Shown here: one piece after another, positions 56,245 to 64,000 of the stretch
How the letters are laid out: each line of letters opens with the position of its first letter
Position numbering within the stretch: position 1 is the first letter of the stretch
Assembly (NCBI GenBank): GCA_032690845.1
Contig: CM064431.1
Coordinates: 26,852,300 to 26,916,299, forward strand
Reading direction: 5' to 3'
Length of the DNA stretch: 64,000 nt
DNA from: Eleusine coracana subsp. coracana
Lineage: Eukaryota > Streptophyta > Magnoliopsida > Poales > Poaceae
Program-made: the position numbers and the translations under genes
The notes under the pieces: model-generated
What the model was told of the DNA's origin: nothing
The model's database searches: none
The model's input: only the letters and a program-made list of their open reading frames with translations

Positions 56245-58666
56245 CAATGAAGAAGTGACAGATGATAAGACACGATTATTGAAGGTTGCAAGAATGGCTT
56301 TTCCTATTGGCATTGTCTCTACAACTGCTGGCTGCATTCATGAATTATGGAAACAGAAGATTAAACTTTCTGATCCATCTGCAGCAGCAGTGTTTGGATT
56401 TGAAGATCCATGTGTGCAAGCAATACTAATCATACCTCAGTACTAAAACTTTCCAATGTTACTCCTATATCTCTGAAATCTCTTATTCTCATACATCTAT
56501 ATAGCAGTGTTATGTTGTTGTGCACGAGTTATGACAAATAATTCATTAGCAATTCAGTATGGTCAATGGGTTTGCATGTATTACTTCTAATTGCTAGATG
56601 CAATCAGTAGACCATGTTGTTTGACTTAGCCTAGCTCATCGGGTTGAGGGTGTGGGGGTGCACATACCGATATTTTGTTTTTTTAACTTATGATAATAAT
56701 AAAGCTTTAAGAATTTGAGCTGATATTTCATTTTCTGCCTCACCTTCCGTCTTCCCTGTTTCCTGTGTTCCTCTGTTACCATTTGTTGCAGCCCCAATTT
56801 ATACCTCTTATCTTTTTATACCTTTTATTGTGTTCTAAGTTGCTCAATCTCTATGTAATATTCTTAAAATGGCAGGGATTGCCTGTATTTTGGAGTTGCT
56901 TGCCGAACCGCTTTACATCCTTTCTCAGAACTTGTTTCTTCTCAAGCTAAGATTGATCAGTGAAGTTGTGGCAACACTTGTTCGTTGCATTACAGCCTAT
57001 ATCCTCATGAAGAATTCAAGCTTGGTAATGGCATTTATTTCTTTTCAAAGTCAGTTGTGCTTGTGCTGATTACCATTATAAAAGTGCTTCTAATTGGTAG
57101 ATATTTTATTTGTGGTTCAGTATGAAATATTGAATGTACTTGAATGCTGAAGATAAGAACTTGCATTCATATTTATTTGAGGTTCACATTTTCATATGCC
57201 CTGACCACCATGGTAAATAAAGAACAAAAAAATATAGGACGTAGAACAGTGGTATCCTCTGATAACTTTAAGCCTAAATGTTAGCAGTAGTAGGACTAGT
57301 AGCAGTCTGTCTGTTAGCTCCATCTCAGTTTGTATACTGTTTTAGTGTAATAGCTGCACAAATTAATAGTGGTAAGTATGTTGAAACAAGGTATGCAAAG
57401 TGTACATCAATTCTTAGTTGCGTACCAGTTCTCTCGTCTATGCATGTGCGCACACGTGCATGGACTTGCACACATGTGGAGAGAATTCGTTCTCCAAGTA
57501 TGTGTGAAGATAAGTGCTCTGCTTAAGATGTCATTTGAAGTCCAAAACAGAAGCTACATATTGACAATAGAATTGTTGCTCAATCTACTGCCACAACAAA
57601 TATTATTACATTTATCATGATTATCTCATCTATTTTTTTTGATTTATTATGGCAAGCAGAAAAATTGATTATGTTATTTGGAACTGTTACCTATTTTATC
57701 ATGATCATTTAAAGTCTGCTATTTTTATTATTAGTATAAAATTAGTTTCTGTTTGCATATTTTCTGGTTTCCTGTTGGGCATGTACATTCTTGTGAAATT
57801 ATAATAGTAACCTTATTTTGCTGCAAGCACTGTCCTGTAAAGATATGGTAGTCTCATATTTCATTTTTTATCATACATTATCTCATCGGATCGCTCTGCT
57901 AATTATTTTTTCAGGAAACGGTGGTTGTATTTCCGTTATCTCAAGCTATGTATGGTGCTTGCTTGCTATTTCCATATTGGTTTTACTTTTTGTCATGCCA
58001 TGTATCCAAGATGCCTTGTGTTTTGCCATGTAGGTAAGCCACTCTGCTCCCGGTAATTTCATTATTTTTGTACTTCCTAATTATTATTTCTTATCTTGAA
58101 ACAATGTTTTTGTTACGATCAACTTTATGCGATTTTCAACATATGATTTTGATTATTAATTTCTATTCAGTTGTGAAAAATATGATAATATCAATGCTTT
58201 TCTTTCCCAGTAAATATGCATATGATTTCTATGGCCAATGCCAATCAATCAGCATAAGATTCTGGAGTTCTTGCATGGACGTATAAATCAACAAATATGT
58301 TGTTTAAGCTGTCTTATTCTTAGGGTGCAGGACTGGATGGACTATGACAGAAGACTATGGCAAGCATGCAAGATGTTCACTGGGCAATCGATGAAAGAGC
58401 TTGTAGTTCAGAAAGGCCAGGAACTTATTCCATTCAGAAGTAGTTATCTTGATGAATATGGTATTGTTGATAGATTAGGTTTGTTGTGAAAGCCTTTTTA
58501 CACGATATGGCAATATGCTCTATTGGGGATTTGTTTGGGCACCTTTTTTTTGGTATAGTACATCTTATATATTTGCATTTTACTTTTTCAGGAAGTCTTG
58601 TTGTAAGATTGATATTCCGTCCTTTTGAAGAAAGTAATCGTCTGAAGTTTGCAGAAATGGCATCAG
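56245..58666 (+). CDS. RFT1: RFT1 (dolichol-linked oligosaccharide translocation protein), partial, five exons
   Basis: Exons: 56245-56431, 56876-57024, 57915-58033, 58324-58478 and 58592-58666. The last four have AG/GT borders with matching phases. Recognised RFT1 segments are TRLLKVARMAFPIGI, GIACILELLAEPLYILSQNL, VVFPLSQAMYGACLLFPYWF, QACKMFTGQSMKELVVQKGQ, and GSLVVRLIFRPFEESNRLKF. RFT1 is a multi-spanning ER membrane protein needed for moving Man5GlcNAc2-PP-dolichol to the lumen in N-glycan assembly, although its direct flippase activity is debated. The first exon listed has no GT in the phase needed at its end (sequence ATCATACCTCAG), suggesting a damaged donor. The N-terminal exon is not found, and the C-terminal exons after 58666 are missing from the window because transposons follow. 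It is probably a pseudogene, but the preserved phases show it decayed recently. Confidence 0.85.
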
Positions 58667-58848
58667 GTTGTTTTCTCTTTCTTCAGTTGAGTTACTTATC
58701 CATCTTTTTTTGAAGATGTAACACCTAATAAATCAATGTGTCTTATTTCTTAGTTAGTTGTCACCATTTAACCTCTCTGGTTGCTGCTTAACTATGTTGC
58801 AAACTAGGTTATGACACTGCCTTAGGATATAGCCTTATATAACAGATG

Positions 58849-59071
58849 TGTTAGCATATTGGCTATTCGGCTATATGGGCCTGGGTGTTCTGGCCGCATG
58901 TGCCTGTTGGCCCTCCTATGCGCCAACCCTATTAGAGTCTAGGATAGATGACTTGTACGGCAAGGATCCTTGTGGTGGTGTTTCTATAAACCCTAGAGAT
59001 CCTTGCCTATATATGTATCCGGTGCTTTGCACATCATAATCATTCTATTCTTCCCAGCCATATTGCTTTCA
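58849..59071 (+). repeat. D 5' LTR
   Basis: 223 bp, TGTTAGCATATTGG to TTGCTTTCA, with TATATATG near 59010 as a promoter candidate. It is followed at once by the primer site TGGTATCAG (59072-59080). Confidence 0.8.
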
Positions 59072-59156
59072 TGGTATCAGTCCGGGTGCTTGCCCCAATT
59101 CTTTCCCTTCCACTGCCCTAATCTAGCGTGTGCCCTTTCTTTGGCCGTGCCCCTCT

Positions 59157-60160
59157 ATGATTGGAACCCCTCCTTCATCCCCCACGGCCTCTGCCGTCGC
59201 TGCCGCAGCAGAGAAGCAGCGCCTGTCCACGCTAAAGCCGAGCGTGTCAAGCGCCAGGAGGCGCGCACCGCTGCCCTCGCCGAGGCCGCCGAGGCTGAAC
59301 GCGAGGCCGCAAACGCCGCCAAGGAGCTCGACGCCATCACCGCCCGCCAGCGCATGGCTTTGAAACATGCTGCGGAGGCACGCAAGGCTGTCGCCGCACA
59401 CGAGGACGATGCACCTGACTTCGATGTCGACTCCCTCCCCTTGGACCACGACGCCGGCAATCTTCATCAGGCCATGCTTCAACACGAAGCTGCTGCTATG
59501 ATCAATCTGCACGTACAGGTGGTGGGGGTGGGTGTCCAGAATATCCACAGCCTCATCCCATCTGTCCTTGATCTCGCCACCGGAAATTACGCCCGATGGC
59601 GCGATCAGTTCCTCCACGTCGTTGGCAAATACTCCCTCGAGGATCACGTCCTTCTTGACGCGCCGGCTCCGAACTTCCCCGATTGGGTGCGCATGGACTG
59701 TGTCCTCAAGTCCTAGCTTGCCGGCACCATATCCACCAATCTTGTCGAGACTGTGTTGGATCGTGATGCTGCTGCACGCACTATCTGGCTCGCCCTAGAA
59801 ATCCAATTTTTGGGCAATCGGGAGACTCGCGCCCTCCACCTCGATGCCCAGTTCCGGCACTTCGTCCAGGGTGATCTCTCCATCGCGGACTACTACCGTC
59901 AGCTCAAGAAGATGGTAGAAGGGCTCACTGCCCTTGGCGAGCTGGTCCTCGACCGCACCCTAGGACTCAATGTCATTCGAGGCCTCAACAAGCGTTTTCA
60001 GGACATCGACGCCCACTCGCCCTTTTCCGCCGTACAAGGACATTGTCGCCGAGCTGTCTCTCAAGGAGATGACCATGGCTCAGTAGTCGCCGGTGCCTCA
60101 AACCGCCCTTGTCGCTGCTTCGAGAAAGTCCTCCACTTCCTCCTCCGGTGGGCGGTGCTC
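59157..60160 (+). pseudogene. D gag (UBN2-type), frameshifted
   Basis: The start is likely ATG 59157 (MIGTPPSSPTASAVAAAAEK). The frame shifts near 59240 into an Ala/Glu-rich coiled coil (EARTAALAEAAEAEREAANA). The gag core follows: LDLATGNYARWRDQFLHVVG, then an in-frame TAG at 59714 (where Trp is usual, so probably TGG to TAG), then AARTIWLALEIQFLGNRE, GDLSIADYYRQLKKMVEGL and LGLNVIRGLNKRFQDI. This pattern is the gag of Ale/Hopscotch/Retrofit-type copia. After about 60030 the frame degenerates into Gly/Ser- and Gln-rich linker sequence. Confidence 0.82.
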
Positions 60161-60459
60161 TGACCAGTGCGGCGGCTTCGGGGGCACGCCGACCAAACCC
60201 GAGCAGCAGCAGCATCGGAATAGCAGGCGCAGCCCCAAGATGTCTGGCCCTACCCCGCCTGTCTCGAGCGGCTCCTCCACCTCCGCTAGCGGCTCCGAGT
60301 TGGCCAAGGGCGGGCCAGCTGCTCCCTGGCCCTCTCACAACCTGTGGGCCGGGTCCATTCAGATGTGGCCCAGTCCGCGGCCTCCTCTGGCGCCCCTACC
60401 CCTCTCGGTTGGCATACCACAGCAGCAGGTGCTGCTGGCTCAGGCACAGGTGCAGGTGT

Positions 60460-61951
60460 AGGCTTATGCCGTGCAGCAGCACGCCCAACAGCAGGCGCAG
60501 ATCCAGGCTCAACTCCAGGCGCAGCAGCTCTAGGCACAGCAGCTCCAGGCACAAGCTCAACTCCAGGCGCCGGGACAACTCCAATGGGTGCCACCGGGGT
60601 TTCAGAACCCTTCTGTCATCCCCTCCTCTTGGGATCAGCAGTCCCTCGCCTCAGCGTACAACACCATGAGTCTCCAACAGCCACCGACGAACGACTTTTA
60701 TCTCGACTCAGGTGCTTCTTCCCACATGGCTTCTGATCCCATTTTACTTTCACACACTTCTATTGCACGGTACCCTGCTCCTTCATCTATCGTTGTTGGT
60801 AACGGTTCCCTTTAAGAACCTTATCTCTGTGTGCCATTTCACTACTGACAACAAAGTTTCTGTCGAGTTTGACCCTTTTGGCTGTTCTGTGAAGGACTTC
60901 GGCACCAGGAGAATTCTCGCCAGGTTTAATAGCTCGGGACCACTCTACCCCATGAGCTGGCCGTCGGCTACAGCCCTACTCAGTGACATCGTCTCCTCCT
61001 TCACTCAGCTTTGGCATCGGCGTCTAGGTCATCCGGGTCATGAGGCGTTATCCAAGCTTGCTCCTATCTTACATTTATGTAATAAAGAAACTAGCAAATC
61101 ATTGTGTCATGCGTGTCAGTTAGGTCGACATGTTCACCTACCTTTTCCTACTTTGGACATCACCTGTTATTAGTGTCTCCGGTTACAAATATTACTTGGT
61201 CATCTTGGATAATTACTCACACTTTTTGTGGACTTTTCCACTTCGCCTGAAGTCTGACGTGTTCTCTACCATTGCTAATTTCTTTACCTATGTAGCTACT
61301 CAGTTTGGTGCCACTATCAAAGCCGTCCGGTGTGACAACGGGCGCGAGTTCGACAACTCTAGCTCCTGCTCCTTTTTCCTCACTCACGGCACCCACCTTC
61401 GCATGTCCTACCCCTACACCTCACCCCAGAATGGTAAAGCTGAGCGCATCATATGTTCCACTAATAATATTATCCGCTTGCTTTTGTTTTAGGCTAGCAT
61501 GCCACCGTCCTACTAGGCCAATGCGCTCACCACTGCCACATACTTGCTAAACATCCTACCCACCAAAACACTGCACTTCGTCATGCTGCACTTTGCTCTT
61601 TATGGCACTCTGCCGCCCTACGACCATCTGCGTGTTTTTGGATGTGTTTGCTATCCAAACCTCTCCGCCACAGCTAGCCACAAGTTTGCACCACGCTCCG
61701 CCATGTGCGTCTTCCTTGGTTTTTCTCCTCATCACAAAGGGTACCGCTGCCTTGACACTTCTTCTAATCACGTCATCATCTCTCGTCATGTCACCTTTGA
61801 CGAGACTGTGTTTCCCTTTGCTAAGGAATCTCCTTGTCCCTCTTCGGCGGACTTTGATTTCCTTGATGATTTCACTCATGCTCCGCCGGTACCCGTCGGG
61901 CCGATAAAACTTCTGCTACCTGCAGGTCTTGGCGTCTCCATACCCGGATAG
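60460..61951 (+). pseudogene. D protease-integrase (broken, no RT)
   Basis: A Gln-rich linker (about 60460-60580) leads to the protease site DFYLDSGASSHMASDP near 60690-60740. The frame then shifts. The pre-integrase finger is LWHRRLGHPGHEALSKL with C-x2-C near 61100-61120. The integrase core shows LVILDNYSHFLWTFPL, VRCDNGREFDN and SPQNGKAERI, which supply the D, D and E positions. A further frameshift near 61150 and a TAG at 61490 interrupt it. The C-terminal integrase domain (LRVFGCVCYPNL, CVFLGFSPHHKGYRCLD) is readable to about 61820. The sequence ends at the LTR start at 62115. Confidence 0.82.
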
Positions 61952-62114
61952 CCATGTGCGACCGACTCCACTCCCGCACAGCCATGTGCGGCCGAGCCAC
62001 GTGCGGCACCCGAGGACTCCTCCGGGCCTTCGACATCGGTGGTCCCATGCCTGGCTGCCCTCCTGCCTGGCGCGCTCTCTATCGGCTCCCCGCCTGGCGC
62101 ACCCCCGGCCGCCT

Positions 62115-64000
62115 TGAAAGGATCATAGTGACCGAGAAGGGGGGGGGGTGAATCAGGAATTATCACTATGTACCAAATTTGCCAATTACTAAAACCGAAC
62201 ACTCAATCAACTCCTATAACAATTCTAGTGGAGATCACACTAGTAAGACAATAGCCCTATAAAAGGAACAACAACCTAAGCATACTAGTGGATCACACAA
62301 GGTAATACAACTCCTATGCAAGCTAGTATTTAAGCAACGCGGAAGCACACAACAAGCTAGCAAAGGAGCTTACTCATGCAAAGCTACAAGAAAGACAACT
62401 AGAGCAAACAAGCATGAGTAGCAAAATACATACAAGGGTAAGCAACCAAACCAATGCAACTCCTATACATGCTAGTGATCAAATGTGGAAGATCAAACAC
62501 TACTAGCAAGTAAAGAATCCTATTCATGCAAGTCTACAAGATAATCAACTAGAACAAAGCAAGCACACAAGCATGAATAACACGGTATGTAAATGCGGAA
62601 AGTAATGCATCAAAGTAAGGAATAGAGTAAGAGATGGCTCATGATTTTTTTTCTGAGGTATCAGAAGGATGGCTCCTTCCCCTACTCCTCGTTGGCCCAC
62701 ACCCGCTGGAGTTCCGGTCCCTCCCGTCATCAAGTGGAGTTCTCGCCCACGAGCCCATAATCACTCCCGGAGTGAAGCCACAGTGCGCGTCACCGCTGCC
62801 ACCAAGGCACAAGATCGCCTCCCTCGAGAACTTGCCGGACTCCCCGAGCCGACACGGGCGCTCACTATTGATGCCCCTTTCACCGGCGGGCTCAAACCGT
62901 GTACAAACGTGTGATGGCCTTCACAACCAATCACGATAGGCTCGATCACCAACACCTAACTGGTCTAGGTCTCACCATAGACCAAGAGTAATAACCTAGG
63001 TCACACCCTCAAGTACACCCTAGCCTTAGATATGCAAGATCGCTCCTTGTTACTCTCACTAGCACTCTCAAGATATCCAATATCCTCTCCTAGTTCTCTC
63101 CTCTTTTCCTCTTGGACCCTAACAAATGCTCTCAGATATTCCACTGGCCAAGAGAGGTCTCCAAGACCCCAGCAACGAAGTTATATAGGCTTCCAACCTC
63201 CAACTAGTCGTTGCTCCACGAAATCAGCTTTCTGGGCCTACTAACCGTACAGTTCGGTCACTCCTTGACCAGACCGTGTGGTCTCCACAGGATGGCTCCT
63301 CCAGAGCCATCGGCTCTCTGCCCATAGCTGACACCTGTACTGATCGGACTGTCCGGTCAGTAGACCGGACCATCCGGTCCGTTTCTCTCTCCAGTCCAGA
63401 AACATTTCGACGCTGGCTTCCTCGCTGCCCAAGTCCCAACCGTCCGGTCACTAGAGCTTTCCATACTTGGCAGTTTCCTTGCTGCTCGCCGTAGTCTCCG
63501 GACAAAACCTATTCGTGACTGTACAGTCCGGTCACCTCTGACCCCTCTGTCCGGTCACTTCGTCCAGAAGCTGAAACTTGTTGTCCTCGCTTGACTTCGT
63601 TTCTCGGCTTCTCCGAACAGCTCCTTGGCTTCTCCACTGTCACCTAGTGCCTGTGATTTCACCGAGCAACCTTGCACATCACCGACTAGACATGACCTAA
63701 GAGAATGACCTAGACCCCCTTGATAGTCCGGTTTTTCCTATGGACTCAAAGCCCTAACAACTAGACAATTGTTCCCAACACTTGCTCCATACCTTGTCCT
63801 TCGCTTTGATCCATCTTCATCAACCCTTGGACTCCATCATGCTCATCAAGCCTCCATGCTTGTGGTCATTGTCATCAATCGCCAAGGCCGCCGTGAACAA
63901 TCATCATAGAGTAGAAAAGGTTTCTTACACGGGCAACACTCATGCAGACATTAGTCATATTTTATGTTTGTCATTCATCACCAAAACATCATACCTTGGG
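62115..64000 (-). repeat. X-type copia LTR 'C', cut by the window end
   Basis: Starts TGAAAGGATC in plus coordinates. It contains the G run near 62140, and is then colinear with the X LTRs: GGATGGC(T/G)CCTTCCCC, TATA at 63181-63187, palindrome pairs 63242/63266, 63341/63362 and 63516/63539, and CATCACCAAAACATC at the very end. By comparison its outer end should lie a few dozen bases beyond 64000. The first part (62150-62640) differs from X, so it is a related subfamily. No TSD can be checked. Confidence 0.8.
63181..63187 (-). promoter_or_regulatory. TATA box of LTR C
   Basis: TTATATA in the same context (GAAG before, GGCTTCC after) as in the X LTRs. It lies 55 bp from the first upstream palindrome. 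Confidence 0.6.

Larger units (their letters stand above)
58849..62114 (+). mobile_element. Copia element 'D' (Ale/Hopscotch-like), 3' part removed by an LTR insertion
   Basis: A short 5' LTR (58849-59071), a primer site TGGTATCAG, a gag with UBN2-type domain, and protease and integrase follow in order on the plus strand. The integrase region ends at 62114, where an X-type LTR begins. RT, RNase H and the 3' LTR are not in the window. It is inserted in the RFT1 intron after 58666. Confidence 0.82.

Noticed and set aside
62115..64000. LTR C as the second LTR of X
   Set aside because: X already has two LTRs with matching TSDs. C has a different first 500 bp and lies in element D.

Overview
This window reads as nuclear DNA of a grass, most likely a panicoid such as the sorghum/Miscanthus/sugarcane group. 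The evidence is a CRM-type centromeric Ty3/gypsy element, an Athila-like gypsy element, SIRE-like and Ale/Hopscotch-like copia elements, very long solo LTRs, and a spliced RFT1 gene of plant type. No bacterial operons, CRISPR arrays, tRNA or rRNA genes were seen. Almost everything is nested transposons, and none of them encodes a complete pol.

Region 1-31251 is one nest, solved from terminal TG/CA dinucleotides and target-site duplications (TSDs). An old LTR 'O' (1-131 and 30315-31251) was split by a 30-kb copia composite 'X' (132-30309, minus strand). X has LTRs of about 1.65 kb, a gag and a second ORF, but no pol. X was then hit by a solo LTR (1262-2827), by an Athila-like element 'Y' (3988-13239, plus strand) and by a long solo LTR 'Z' (18559-28383). 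Z in turn carries a young CRM element 'W' (21427-27849). Both X and Y carry large numbers of family-specific palindromes in pairs with a near-constant spacing of about two DNA helical turns, which I consider the most unusual signal here.

Region 31252-46446 is a small host island with two members of an unnamed secreted, eight-cysteine protein family. Copy G1 (31906-32487) is short. Copy G2 (34072-45113) is split by two LTR insertions with perfect 5-bp TSDs (34398-38285 and 38559-45048), and the second holds a copia element (38887-43287). Conceptual removal of the insertions restores one in-frame 217-codon reading frame. Two MITEs lie in or near this island.

Region 46447-53120 is an old, AT-rich copia element 'V' (minus strand, TSD CGTAT) with only an RNase H remnant. 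Next come a 52-bp tandem duplication and a 0.9-kb Mutator-type foldback element (53289-54187).

Region 54196-64000 holds a GC-rich block, then five exons of RFT1 (56245-58666), the endoplasmic-reticulum protein of N-glycan precursor assembly. An Ale-like copia (58849-62114) sits in the next RFT1 intron and is cut by another X-type LTR (62115 to the window end). Without tools, family names rest on motif recognition, and divergence values are counts by eye.
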